The notes beneath the pieces were generated by a model. The model worked only from the letters and a program-made list of their open reading frames with translations. It made no database searches and was not told the DNA's origin. Positions 1-10,861 of a stretch of 64,000 nt of DNA are shown one piece after another. The stretch lies in the NCBI RefSeq assembly GCF_003086295.3, contig NC_092048.1, positions 92,546,626 through 92,610,625 of the forward strand, written 5' to 3'. How positions within the stretch are numbered: position 1 is the first letter of the stretch; every line of letters starts with the position of its first letter. The translations under genes were made by a program, and so were the position numbers. The DNA comes from Arachis hypogaea. Its lineage: Eukaryota; Streptophyta; Magnoliopsida; Fabales; Fabaceae.

Positions 1-754
1 AAGGAATATTGAACCTGATAAGGAGTTGAAATACTAAATTGAAATAATAAGAAATCCTAATCCTAAAACCTAAGAGAGAGGAGAGAACCTCTCCCTCTAA
101 AAACTACATCTAAACTATGAAAAGTGAATAATTGGAGATCTCTCCGAATGGATGCATTCCTCCACTTCATAACCTCTAATCTGTGCTTTCTGGACTTGGA
201 TCTAGGCCAAAAAGGGCTTCAGAAATCGTTGGGAGCATTTTCTGTAATTTCTGGTGCGTGGCGTCTGTCACATGTCCGCGTGGGTTATGCGGTCGTGTCA
301 TCTGGAGTTTTCCTTGTCACGCCTTTGCCTCGGTCATGCATCCGCGTCATCTGTGTTTTACTTAAGCCGCGCGTCCGCGTCAGTCACGTGTTCGCGTCGC
401 TGTCTTTTCGCGCTAGGCATGTGGCCGCGTCGTCCATGCCTTCGCGTCGCTGCCAGTTTCTTCAAAAACTCCATTTTGTGCTTTCCTTCTATTTTTGTAT
501 GTTTCCTTTCCATCCTTTAAGTTATTCCTGCCTTTAGAATATCTGAAACTACTTAACACACAAATCACGGCATCAAATGGTAATAAAGGGTGATTAAAAT
601 AATTAATTTTAAAGCATAGGAAACATGTATTTCACATATATCACATAATAAGGAAGGGAAAGTAAAACATGCAATTTTCATGAATAAGTGGGTGAAGGAT
701 TGAATAAATCTCTTGAATTGAGCACAATACATATCATAAAATATGGGTTTATCA
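1..754 (-). mobile_element. Element F: partial 5' LTR of a minus-strand non-autonomous LTR retrotransposon
   Basis: Read on the minus strand the sequence begins at 754 with TGATAAACC, the same start as the LTRs of elements B, C and E. It runs off the left edge of the window. It contains the purine/pyrimidine motif of this LTR group (71-110, around GAGAGAGGAGAGAACC) and a degenerate cluster of GCGTCCGCGT-like palindromes (about 270-450). The adjacent five bases 755-759 (atgaa) should be the target duplication, but the other copy lies outside the window. F sits inside ORF1 of element E, whose reading frame resumes at 755. Because the right end of a minus-strand element is its 5' end, this should be the 5' LTR. 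A solo LTR is possible. Confidence 0.75.
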
Positions 755-2055
755 ATGAACCAACTTCCAATTATGAAACCTCCTTCTCAAACAATGAACC
801 TTCTTTTTCCACACCACCTCCAATGGATGATCCTCTCCAAGAATGTGTTAGTTCTTACATTCAAAGGCAAGAAGAGAACCAAAAGGAGTTTAAGGAGCTA
901 GAAGCCAAGATGGCTACCCTAGCGGAAGCCGTTAGCAATATGGTCTCCTCCCACCTAAGCCTATGCGATCAAGGAACTCCCATTGTTGAATGTGGAGTAG
1001 CAATCAAGGAGCATAGTGAGGGAGTGAGTTTAGAGCTTCAAGGTGAAGAAGAGGAGTTGAAACAAGGATTGCCACAAGGGGAGGAAGTTAAGACAATTGA
1101 GCCGGAAGAAGTGGTTGAAGCCTTTGAAGAGGTTGACCAAGAGATGGATTCAATCATTGAAGAATTCTTATGTATAATTGAATCCTCTCCAATTGGGTTT
1201 GATATAGAGGGTAAGGAAGAAGATACCTCACCTCCCATACCCTTGGTAAGCAATGAAGAAGAGATTGAATTGGAAGGAAGCTACCAAGAGGAGGAGGTTG
1301 AGCAAGAAGCAAGCTCCATCATTGAAGATGATTCCACACCAACTAATGAGTCTTTTAGAATTGATGAATCTCCTTCATTGTGTTGTGAAATTGATGACAA
1401 GGAGCATCGTGCACAACCTCCAACACGTGGTTTGAGCAATGAAGAGTGTATAGAAGAAGTTGGTGAGCAAGGAATTGAAATTGAAGAAGCTTGCAAAGAG
1501 GTGGAAGATGCAAAGAAAGAGCACAAGGGAATGGATCTCACATTAGCTAAGTGTGGGGAAGTCCCCCTTTCTAAGTCACCATCCTACACAACATTCAAGT
1601 GGGTAAAATTCTTATCTCTAAGCTTTAATTTCCCACTTGAATATGGTTTGATTGAAAATGATGGTCAACTTAGAGCTCTTTGTGAAATTAAGAGTAAGAG
1701 AGAGTTGTGTAGTGGTTGGAAACATCATTCTAGGTTCATTATGGTTGCTTGCTCAAAGTTTAATTGCAAGGTTTGGTATGGAGCTAAATTGTATGGGTCT
1801 AGGAAGTTGTTTGGAGGCTTCTTTGAGAATTCTAAGGCTAAACCACCCAAGTGGAATCATGATGATCACTTTGAAGATGGGTGTCAAAACAAAGTGTGGG
1901 ATCCCGGATCGCACAAGAAAAATCAACTTTGGGAGCTCATGGTTTGTGAAGAACTCCATCAAAGCTTGAAGATATTAACATTGAAGAATGGAGCTTATTG
2001 GAGATTCAAGCATTGGTGGATGTTCCAAGATGGTTACAAGCACAAGCCACCTTAA
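755..2055 (+). CDS. ORF1 protein of the non-autonomous elements, 5'-truncated by element F
   Basis: An uninterrupted frame of about 433 codons runs from the F junction to TAA at 2053-2055. I do not recognise the protein. Three parts are visible. The first is a Pro/Ser/Asn-rich start matching the end of the Tyr/Pro-rich section of B and C. The second is a long very acidic stretch with repeated EEVVEDFEEVDQE-like units (about 1000-1540). The third is a conserved basic domain of about 120 residues (about 1590-1950) with FKWVKF, FPLEYGL, DGQLR, KSKRE, ACSKFNCK, GSRKLFG and WDPG. The same domain occurs in C (10138-10500) and B (31612-31930). There is no CCHC knuckle or catalytic motif of gag or pol. 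The first 67 bases of the open frame (688-754) belong to the LTR of F and are not part of this gene. This is the least damaged of the three copies. A role in RNA binding or particle assembly would be speculation. Confidence 0.6.
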
Positions 2056-2103
2056 GAGGATCTCCCCATAAGTCCAACTTAAGGACAATAAACAAAAGTG
2101 CTA

Positions 2104-2121
2104 GGTGGGAGGCACTCCACC
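2104..2121 (+). other. Conserved hairpin downstream of ORF1 (E copy)
   Basis: GGTGGG and TCCACC pair across a 6-nt loop, 48 bases after the ORF1 stop. The same box (GTGCTAGGTGGGAG, loop, CCACCATGG) lies downstream of ORF1 in C and B. In E one inner pair is G-T, which still pairs in RNA. Function is unknown. Confidence 0.5.
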
Positions 2122-3005
2122 ATGGTAAACTCTTTCCACTCTCTTTTAGATTTGGTTAATAAGTGATTTGAGTTGCCATTATAGGTAGTTTTTGTTATTT
2201 TCTATACTCTTATACATTTTGTTTTTTAGTTGCCATTATAGGTAGTTTTGTTGTTTTTTGTTGAGTTGCATATGCGCGGATTTGCACCCTGTTTTTCTCC
2301 TTTCTCCTTTCTCCTTCTTTCTTCTTTCCTTCTTCTTTCTTTCTATTTTTTTTCTTTCTTCTTCCTCTCTTTGAAAATTTTTTTCTTTCTTTTAAAAATA
2401 TGTCAAAAAAAAAAATTAAAAAATAATTAAAAAGGAAAAAAATAATTAAATTTTTTTTCTTTTCTTCCATTTTCTTTTATTGCATTTGATTTTTTTCAAT
2501 TATTGCATTTTAATTTTGTTTTTATAGCTTGTTCTTATCTTCTTTTCTAAGTTTCTCATTTTAATAATGGTGTTGAATTCTCTTACTCAATTGTTGAGAC
2601 TTTCTTGGTCAGCATTGGTGCTCTGTGACTTGTTGCATTAATTGTAATATTTGCTCTACACAACAAGAGTAGCGCTTTAGTCCTTCTTAACTCATTATTC
2701 TTTGTTTTTCTGCCTCATTACCATTGAGTTAGGATAAGACCAAATGCTCTCATGCTTATCACTAATCTTGTCTGTGTTAGTTGTTGTTTGAACTTGATGC
2801 TCAACATGCTCTCCATGCTTTGACTTTACTCTTGCATCAAGTATTAGTTGATATGCCCTTTGCCTATATTGCTCTCTCACTTACATGCGTAGCTAACATG
2901 TAGTGAGAACCTTACTCTTATTTGGTATTAGCCCCCGCCTACGTTCTATTTGCTTTGATATCTTTGTTGTAGGCATAATTTTCTTTCTTTTTCTTTCCTT
3001 TTAGG
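2122..3005 (+). other. Element E internal non-coding region
   Basis: There is no convincing gene here. A strong pyrimidine tract (2280-2380) and oligo-A/oligo-T runs (2395-2480) produce only low-complexity ORFs. The stretch ends in a long T/C-rich tract closing with TTTTAG (2999-3004), which resembles a 3' splice site directly before the small ORF2. Confidence 0.5.
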
Positions 3006-3155
3006 TTGGCCACCAAGAGGGAAAGGAATGAGAAAGCTTCTAAATGGGGCAACAAACAAGTTCTTCCGCACAACCTTTTGAAGGAGCTCATCAATTGTAG
3101 CAACCCGTCCACCTTGCTCTTCTTTGCATGCACCGAGGACGGTGCAAATTTCTAA
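3006..3155 (+). CDS. Small ORF2 of the non-autonomous elements (E copy)
   Basis: An open frame of 49 codons follows an acceptor-like pyrimidine tract and AG. It starts LATKRERNEKAS, close to MATKKGKEKAT in element B (33443-33553). In E the first codon is TTG where B has ATG. The start is very basic and the end runs into the internal hairpin-PPT. It could be a second exon, a small nucleic-acid-binding peptide, or the relic of a downstream ORF. I do not recognise it. Confidence 0.3.
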   Translation: MATKRERNEKASKWGNKQVLPHNLLKELINCSNPSTLLFFACTEDGANF

Positions 3156-3166
3156 GTGTGGGGAGG
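3129..3166 (+). promoter_or_regulatory. Internal hairpin-PPT module (E)
   Basis: TGCACCG, loop AGGA, CGGTGCA (perfect 7-bp arms, 3129-3146) is followed seven bases later by the purine tract AAGTGTGGGGAGG. The terminal PPT at 4673-4690 has nearly the same purine sequence and its own hairpin with different arms. This is a candidate central polypurine tract (second plus-strand DNA primer). Its function is inferred. Confidence 0.55.
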
Positions 3167-4653
3167 TCGTCCGACCGATCTCCATGGGTAACAATTTCCT
3201 TTTTCAACACCAATTTTTAATTTTTGTCTTTGTTAGTTAGTTGTTGCATTGCATGATAGTTAGAATTTGTACATATTTCACCATTTTTTTTATGTTAGGA
3301 CTACTTGGTTAGGGTGATGATTTATTTTCCAAGAAACTGTTTTTAGGGCACCCTACCAATTCGAAAAAAAATTTCTTGTTGAACTTCCTTGAAGAATGTA
3401 TTTTGGAACATAGTTTTTGAGCTAAGAACACAAGCATGTGAGTTTTGAGCCAAATTGTGTGGTTACATCATATAACCACTTATTTCCATTCTTGTGTGCA
3501 TCATTCTCTTTCTATGATTGTAATCTTTGATTTGTTTGATTCTTTATGTCTATTGTTCCATGTATACATGCATTTATATGATTGAGGCCATCATTTTATT
3601 TTATCTCACTTACCCAAATAGCCTACCTTTCATCAACCATTGTTAGCCAACTTTGAGCCTATTTAATCCCTTTTGTTCTTAATGTTAGCACATCACTACC
3701 CCTAAGTGAAAAACAATAAATGTCCTTAATTTGGATCTTTGATTAGCTTAGGCTAGTGAGGGTGTGTATCATTTAGGTATGGAAAACTTGGGACATTGGT
3801 TGAGGTAAAAGTGTAATTTTTATTTTTGTTGAAAATATTGGGAATTAGGTACATATTCATGCACTATATGTAAAATCGTATGCATTGATACGTTTGTATA
3901 TACTTTAAAAAAAATGATAAAGAAAAAGAAAAAGAACATATATATATATATATAAAAGAAAAAAATATAGAAAAAAAAGAGAAAAAGAAATACAAAGGGG
4001 ACAAAAATGCCCCAAGGTAAAGTTCAATAAAAAAAATTCAATGCATATGGAATGTTAATTAAAGAGAATGCATGAGTATGTGAAAAAGTGGGAATCATGG
4101 GTAGCTAGGTTGTGTATTAGAATTGTATAGGTTGTTATATGTGTTGGGTGAGAACTTAGGTTAATCAAAGATACAAATTTCAAGCTCACTTGACTATATG
4201 CATCCTTACCTTTACCCTAGCCCCATTACAACCTATGAATAAGTCCTCATGATGAATGTATGCATGCATTGAATAATTGTTGATTGTTAGATGAAAAATA
4301 AATTATGGAAAGCATGATTAGAAGAGAATTGAGTGAATCGACCCTATATACTTGAGCGATTAGAGCGGATACACTTCCGGTGAGGATTCGATGCTCAATT
4401 CCTTGTTCCCGGCTTTCATGAGCTCTCTTCTTGCAAGTCTATTTGAACTTTATTTTGATATTTGAATCGGTAGGATTCATGAGTCAACATACTACTTAGC
4501 CCTACATGCGCATATGTGTTCTTGGAGATTGATTTGCTTTTGGGCAAGTAGGTAGAATCATTTCGCATTTAGTTGCATTCATGTAGATAGGTGCATATAG
4601 TTTATTTGCATTGAATAAATGTTCATACCCTTTTCTTGTCCTTCTTTATTCTT
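3167..4653 (+). other. Element E 3' internal region
   Basis: AT-rich sequence without an ORF above 60 codons that looks real. It includes A-rich and (AT)n stretches (3905-4000) and blocks shared with C (13130-14640) and B (33600-35050), such as the purine-tract-like GGGGACAAAAATGCCCCAA (3998-4016). It reads as conserved non-coding 3' internal sequence between the two PPT-like modules. Confidence 0.5.
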
Positions 4654-4690
4654 AGCATGAGAACATGCTTGGTTTAAGTGTGGGGAGATT
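4654..4690 (+). promoter_or_regulatory. Terminal hairpin and polypurine tract (E)
   Basis: AGCATG, loop AGAA, CATGCT (4654-4669) precedes TTTAAGTGTGGGGAGATT, which abuts the LTR start TG at 4691. In LTR retrotransposons the purine tract resists RNase H and primes plus-strand DNA. The position directly before the 3' LTR supports the call. Confidence 0.8.
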
Positions 4691-6372
4691 TGATAAACCC
4701 CAATTTTGTGGTTTATCTTGTGCTTAATTTGGGGGATTTTATCACTTTTTCTCACATTTATTCAATGAAATAGCATGGTTTTGCAATTCTCCCTTGATTT
4801 GTGCTTAAATGTGAAAACATGTTTTTTAGGCCCTAAAATTGGTAATTTTAATTCACTTTAATTCCATTCGATGCCTTGATGTGTTTGTTGAGTGATTTCA
4901 GGTTCATAAGGCAAGTATTGGATAGAAGAAGTGAGGAGAGAAGTATGCAAAGTGGGAGAACTCATGAAGAAATGAAGGATCCGTAAAGCTGTCAAGTCTG
5001 ACCTCTTCGCACTCAATTGACCATAACTTGAGCTACAGAGGTCCAAATGAGGCGGTTCTAGTTGCATTGGAAAGCTAACATCCGGGGCTTCGAAATGATA
5101 TAAAATTTTCCATATGTTACTTCGCGCTCAGGGGCGCGCACGCGCTATGTACGCGTGCGCGCTGATGCTGCTTGTGGCCCACTAAAGTGAAATCGCCCCC
5201 AGCAATTTCTGAAGCATTTTGGGCCCAATCCAACTCATTTCTGATGCTATTGAACCCAAGGATTGAAGGGGGAATGAAAAAAGAGTCATAGTTTAGTTTT
5301 CATCATGTTTTAGGTAGAATTCTAGAGAGAGAAGCTTTCTCTTCTCTCTAGAATTTAGGGTAGTTTAGGTTTAATTTTCTTAAATCCAATTTTTAATTCT
5401 TCTTTTGATTTTAATTCTCATTATATTTTAGTGTTCTATTGTCTTAATCTTCTTAGTTTTCTTGTTAATTTCCCTTTTATGTTCTCTTTTATGTTCATGG
5501 ATGCTCTTGTTGGATTTGATTTACATTTAATGAAATTTAATGTTTGATGTTCTTTTATTGTTAATTTGAGTTGTTGATCTTGTCTCCTTACAATTTGTAG
5601 TTGATAGATTTTACTATTTCTTGTCATTTATCATGCTTTCCTTTTATGCCTTCCAAGTGTTTGATAAAATACTTGGTTGGATGTTAGAGTAGATTTTGAG
5701 CATTCTTGGCTTGGAAAGAGTAATTAGGCAATCTTAAGTCATAAAAACCCAACTCATGTTGGTGATCTAGAGTTGTTAGCTAATATTGTTTCCATTGACG
5801 CTAATCTTTTACTAATTTAATTAGTAAGTTGATTAGGACTTTTGGATTGAGATTAGCTAGTCTTGTTAGACTTTCTCTCATGAAAGATAACCTATATCTT
5901 CTTCCAATGTTGGAGATGACGTAATAAGATAAATTCTTGTTTATTATTGTGGTATGATTGATTAATCTTGTTTGATTTTCTCCCTATTTGTTGGAGTTGA
6001 CTAAATAAGATGAATTAATCATTGTATGACTAGGATAGGAAGCCTATGATCTCAATTCTTGCCATGAATGTCTCTCTTTATTAATTGCTTTCTTTAATTG
6101 CTCTCTTTACTTTTCTTGCCATTTAATTTCTTGCCCTCTTATCAATCAAAATCCCCCTTACATCTTCATAGCCAATAATTAAGCATTTTATTGCAATTCC
6201 TTGTGAGATGACCCAGAGTCTAAATACTTTGGTTAATTCTTATTGGGGATTGTTAATTGTGACAACCAATATTTTTTGTATGAAAGGATTATTGATTGGT
6301 TTGGAAACTATACTTTACAACGAGAATTCATTCATTTGAGGAAATTCTAAACCGTCAAGAATTCGTTCATCA
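4691..6372 (+). repeat. 3' LTR of element E
   Basis: TG at 4691 and CA at 6371-6372 bound a 1682-bp LTR preceded by a PPT. It contains a short GC palindrome cluster (about 5123-5166, CGCGC/ACGCGT-like words), the inverted purine/pyrimidine motif AGAGAGAAGC-TTTCTC around 5324-5346, and the shared 3' segment (about 6198-6372) common to the B, C and D LTRs. It is longer than those of its relatives (1.38-1.50 kb). Confidence 0.85.
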
Positions 6373-6398
6373 CCAATAAGAATGCACACATTTGCAAT

Positions 6399-6416
6399 TC
6401 CCCGGCAACGGCGCCA
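6399..6416 (-). promoter_or_regulatory. Primer-binding site, tRNA-Asp type (D)
   Basis: On the minus strand TGGCGCCGTTGCCGGGGA lies six bases after the LTR end. As I recall it, this is the complement of the 3' end of plant tRNA-Asp including CCA. Athila-type elements use this primer. Confidence 0.85.
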
Positions 6417-7470
6417 AAAACTTGACGGAGGAAAATTGTCGGTAAAGAATTTCACAAAAATGTCGCATTGCAAGTATAGTTTTAAACCGACAAGCAATCC
6501 TCGGTCAACGTTTAAATTGTTTGTCACTTAAGCAAACACAATAAAATTAACCGAAGTATTTAAACCTCGAGTCGTCTCTCAAGGAATTGCAGGGAAGTAT
6601 GTTTATTATTGGCTATGGAAAAGTATATTTTTAAGTTTTGTAATAAGAAACAAGAAAGTAAAATGGCAAGAAAATAAACTAATAACTACAAAAGCTCTTA
6701 GCAAGGAAAGAGAATTAGAAGTCCTATCCTCATTATCATAGTCAATTGTGATGGTAAATGTAAATTGCTTTCACTTAGTTATCCTCTAACAAATGAAAGA
6801 AAGTCAAGTGAGCAAAATCGACTTAAGTTCACAAGTCCTAATCAAAGACTAGATTTAGTGAGGGTCAAGCCAACTAGCAACTTTCAATCACTGATCAACA
6901 AAAGAGTTTTGATAACTCAAGAGTCTCTAATTAATCAATCCAAGAACACAAAAATCTAAATTAAAATACACCCAAGCATTTTATCAAACACTTGGAAGGC
7001 ATAAAATAAAAACATAGAAAATTGACAAGACATAGGAAATTCTAAGACTAACCAAAGCAAAGAAATAATAATAACAAAGCAATTGAACAATAAGAAACAT
7101 GAAACATAAATTGCATTAATGAAAATTGAGAGTAACACATGAACTCATAAACTAAATTAGCAAAATAAAGGAATCAATAAGATAAATAGATAACTAAAAT
7201 GCTAGAACAAATAAAAGTAAGAGAAAACTAAATTAAATAAGACTGAAACCTAAACCTAAGGAGAAATTGGAAGAAGAAACCCTAAAGCTAGAGAGAGGCT
7301 CTCTCCTCTCTGGAATTCTGCATCTAAAACCTAATGTGTGTACGAATGAAAAGTGAATGATTTCTTTTTCTGATGTGTCCCACTCTGCAGCCTCTAATCT
7401 TCGTTTTTGGGCTTGAAACTGGGCCAAAAATAGCCCAGAAATCGCCCCCAGCGTTTTCTCGTAACTGAGG

Positions 7471-7611
7471 CACGTGACGTTTGTCAGCGTACGCGTTAGC
7501 CATGCGTAAGCGTCGCTGAATGAATTCCTGGTCACGCGTATGCATTATCCACATGTACGCATCACTTGCCTACTGCACCGGTCACGCGTACGCGTCGTCC
7601 ACGCGTGCGCG
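7471..7611. repeat. ACGCGT-type palindrome cluster in the D LTR
   Basis: Repeated short words built on ACGCGT, TACGCGT and GCGTACGCGT, for example in GTCACGCGTACGCGTCG, stand out from AT-rich flanks. Equivalent clusters lie in the E, C, B and G LTRs and inside C and B. Confidence 0.6.
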
Positions 7612-7917
7612 TCGGCTCCAGCTTCTCAAATCCTTGATTTCTTGTGTTCGTTCCACTTTGGCATGCTTCCTTTCCATTTTCTAGGCCATTCCTGCCCTAT
7701 AAAACCTGAAAACACTTAATGCACATATCACGGTATCGATGGTAATACAAGAGGATTAAAAATTAGAAATTTTAAGGCCAAAGAAGCATTTTTTCAATCA
7801 TAGCACGAAATTAGGAAGGAAACTTAAAAACATGAAATTTACATAGATAAGTGTAAGAATAATTGACAAAATCCACTCAGTTCAATACAAAATAAACCAT
7901 AAAATAGTGGTTTGTCA

Positions 7918-8408
7918 TGTATGCAAAAACAGAGTGCAACCAAATACTTTTAAAGATAAGTCACAATGTAACCTACATGCTGAAAAACTCTTTTTGAAAG
8001 TATCCAATGGTGTGCAGTAGTTTAACACACGTGTGGAAATTTGATTTATGAGATAGGCTACTGTTAGGATAGCATCTCCCCATAAATACTTCAGAACATT
8101 ACCCTCAAACTTAATGGCACGTGGTACTTCAAGAAGATGTTTATTCTTCCTTTCAGCAATGCCATTTTGTTGGGGTGTATTGGGGCATGTAGATTGATGT
8201 TGAATACCTTTCTTTTGAAGAAATTCACCAAGATTTTTATTAAAATATTCAGTGCCATTATCACTTCTTAATATTGAAATTTTTGTGTCAATTTGTGTTT
8301 CTACCATTGTTGAAAAATACTGAAAAATTTTAGAAACCTCAGATTCTTCATGCATGAGATAGATCCAACATAGTCATGTGTGGTCATCGATAAAAGGTAC
8401 AAACCATT
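7918..8408 (-). pseudogene. Ty1/copia integrase core fragment
   Basis: The minus strand encodes the middle of a copia integrase: the first catalytic Asp in FVPFIDDHT, the second in SDNGTEYF, PNTPQQNG, and the catalytic Glu in GIAERKNKHLLE. It ends in VFGCT, where D is inserted. A stop codon (TGA) follows DDHT near 8370. On its right side about 45 bases of copia sequence are missing between this piece and the part at 16064, lost together with the start of element C. Copia integrases join the cDNA to target DNA; this one is dead. Confidence 0.85.
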
Positions 8409-8996
8409 TTTGGGGCTGCAGAAGTCCAATCCAACTCATTTCTGAAGCTATTTGAGGCCAAATTCAAGAGAAAACAAGGGAAGAGCAATTAGGAGTAGAA
8501 TAGTAACATGCTTTAGGTTATATTTTAGAGAGAGAAACTCTCTCTTCTCTCTAGAATTAGGGTAGATTTTCCCTTAAATTTAGATTTAATTCTTGTTTTC
8601 ATTTATATTTTCTTGCAATTTATTGTTCTTGTACCTTTGTTCTTTAATTCTACTTGTTATTTCCTTCACTTTGTTGCATTTATGGTTATGACTCTTGTAG
8701 TTTTCAATTTCCTTTAATGCAATTGATGTTTTATGTTTCTTATTATTTAATTGAATTGTTATTCTTACTTTTCTTGCATTGGATAGTTATAGAATTTATA
8801 TTTATTGCCAATTTACCATGCTTTCTTTTTATGCATTCTAAGTGTTTAATAAAATGCTTGGTTGGGTTTTAGAATAGATTTTGGTACTCTTGGCTTGTGA
8901 TTGAGGACTTAGGTTCCTTGAGATTATTGAATCCAGTTCTATTGGTGATTTAGGGTTGTTAGTTGGTTCTAGGACCAATTATGTCCACTTGACTTT
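8409..8996 (+). repeat. 5' LTR remnant of element C
   Basis: This matches 15091-15680 of the 3' LTR at high identity, so the first ~411 and last ~383 bp of the LTR are absent. The left junction shares a short T run with the copia flank. The right junction falls after CCACTTGACTTT and leads straight into the stretch just before ORF1. Confidence 0.8.
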
Positions 8997-9035
8997 ATTT
9001 GTTATTAGTCTTTGATTTTATTTTCTCTTTTTACC

Positions 9036-10518
9036 ATGAATTCTCACCCTTTTGGCTATGAGTATGGTTACAACTATGTTGTAGGAAATGAGAACTACAA
9101 TGAGGAAGTGCATCAAGGATGGAACAATCAAAGGTGGGAGGAGCCTCAAGCATTTGATCAACCTTCATGGCAACAATCTCCTCCAATGTACTATGAGCAA
9201 GAGCCATTCCATGATGCATACCATGGCAACGGTTATGGTGAATCTCTTTGTGATTATCAACAACAACCACCATATGCCTATGAACCCCCCCTCCTTAACA
9301 TAGTTTTGAACCACCATACTCATAAGCCCCCTACCACCAAACACCTCTATATGACCCTATTCCATATCCATCATACCAACGACCATATAAACCATACTTA
9401 GAGCCACCACAATTCCAACATCAATACTATCAAGAACTACCACCTCAATATACACTATCACCATATGCTTACCAAGATGAACCACCTTCCTATTGTGAAC
9501 TATTTTTCCATATAATGAACCCTCCTATCCACCCCAAACCCCAAGGAATGATTTTCTCACTTCATTGCCTCAAGAGCAATGTGAAGCTCAAAGGAGGATA
9601 CTAGAACTCATGACTAACTTGACCGGGGTAGTAAATAATTTAGCCTCCCAATTCTTGGACACTCAAAGTACTTTCATGGTCACATGTGAAGAATCAAATG
9701 AAGAGCGTAGCATGAAGGAGAGATTAGAAACTCCGGTGGAAAATGAGGAATAGGACTTTGTATTGGAACAATTGGAGGAAGCCGTAATTGTCGAAGAGAA
9801 AGAAGTGGTTGAAGACTTAGGAGATGTTGAAAGTCCATGGGAATCTCAAGTCATAGAGCCTCCTTCCAAGAAGTTTGAATTTGATGTTGAGGAGGGTGTA
9901 CAACCTCCAAAGCATATCATGGTTGAAGACTTTGAAGAGGTTGATCAAGAGATGGGTTCAATAATTGATGAGTTTTTATCTACAATTGAATCCTCTCCCA
10001 TTGGACCTGAAAAAGAGGTTAAAGAAGAAGGTGCACAACCTCCAAGACCCTTGGCAAAGGTCATCAAAGAGGAGTCAAAGGGAGTGGAGTTTACAAGGTC
10101 ATTGGAAACACCTCTCCCTAACTTACCATCCAACAAAACATTCAAGTGGGTAAAATTTATATCCCTTAGCTCTACTTTTCCGCTTGAATATGGTTTGCTT
10201 GAGACAGATGGTCAACTTAGAAATATTTGTGGCTTTAAGAGTAAAAGGGAGATGGTAAGTGATTGGAAACACAATTCAAGGTTCACTATGGTTGCATGTT
10301 CAAAGTTTAATTGCAAAAGATGGTGTAGAGCTAAGTTAGAAGGATCTAGGAAGTTGTTTGGGTGCTTAAGTGAGAATTTGGATTGCTTGCCACCTGGATG
10401 GAATTATGATGATCAACTTGAAGACGGGTGTAAGAATAAGATTTGGGATCCTGGCATAATGGAGGATCAATTTTGGGAGCCCTTAGCTTGTGTGGAACTC
10501 CATCAAGGCTTGATGTAA
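9036..10518 (+). pseudogene. ORF1 protein of the non-autonomous elements (C copy, broken)
   Basis: ATG at 9036 starts MNSHPFGYEYGYN, matching the start in B. A Gln/Tyr/Pro-rich section follows, then the acidic EEVVEDLGD-type section and the conserved basic domain with FKWVKF, FPLEYGL, DGQLR, ACSKFNCK, GSRKLFG and WDPG, ending with TAA at 10516-10518. Breaks: a frameshift at a C run near 9285-9292, which puts the Tyr/Pro-rich part out of frame until about 9560, and an in-frame TAG at 9751-9753. The last intact section is 9763-10518. The family is not one I recognise. Confidence 0.6.
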
Positions 10519-10648
10519 TTGATTTGGAGTGTTGGAGCATACTTGAAGTCCAAGCATTGGTGGGAGTTCAAGGTAGAGTACAAGCACAAGCCACCATGAC
10601 AAGGAGCTTCCTGAATGTCCAACTTAAGGACTTTAACTAAAAGTGCTA

Positions 10649-10666
10649 GGTGGGAGACACCCCACC
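10649..10666 (+). other. Conserved hairpin downstream of ORF1 (C copy)
   Basis: GGTGGG, loop AGACAC, CCCACC: perfect 6-bp arms about 130 bases after the ORF1 stop, in the same context as in E (2104) and B (32043). Confidence 0.5.
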
Positions 10667-10861
10667 ATGGTAAACTCTTTCCATTTTTTTCTTTTGTATA
10701 TATTGGTAAATAAGTTTAATTTCATGTTTAGTTTGGTTTGTTGAGTTTATTTGCTAGGCTAATATGTTAAATAAGGTTTGGTGGTGCTTAGATGACTATT
10801 TAGATGTTTGGAATGCTTGGTTTAGTGCTAGAATTGGAAAATTTTGAAAAACAGAGCACCC

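Larger units (their letters stand above)
755..6372 (+). mobile_element. Element E: non-autonomous LTR retrotransposon (3' two thirds)
   Basis: E is a plus-strand element with ORF1, an internal hairpin-PPT, a terminal hairpin-PPT and a complete 3' LTR (4691-6372). Its 5' part is cut off by element F and by the window edge. It lies inside element D: the D sequence resumes at 6373, and ccaat (6373-6377) is the expected 5-bp duplication. No gag, protease, RT or integrase is present, so it must use the enzymes of another element. B and C have the same order of parts. Confidence 0.8.
6373..7917 (-). mobile_element. Element D: 5' LTR, PBS and start of the interior (minus strand)
   Basis: LTR 6423-7917 (1495 bp) reads TGACAAACC...CGTCA on the minus strand. 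The PBS follows, then about 20 bases of leader matching the leader of element B, and then element E. The D insertion site is in the copia integrase; tgtat at 7918-7922 is the expected duplication, but its partner is beyond the window. The LTR carries an ACGCGT-type palindrome cluster (about 7471-7611) and the GAGAGAGGC-TCTCTCC motif (7291-7316) of this LTR group. Confidence 0.8.

Noticed and set aside
6399..6416. Possible tRNA-Asp gene fragment (also at 25602, 29706, 53388)
   Set aside because: Only 18 bases of the 3' end, always 3-6 bases from an LTR end; these are primer-binding sites.
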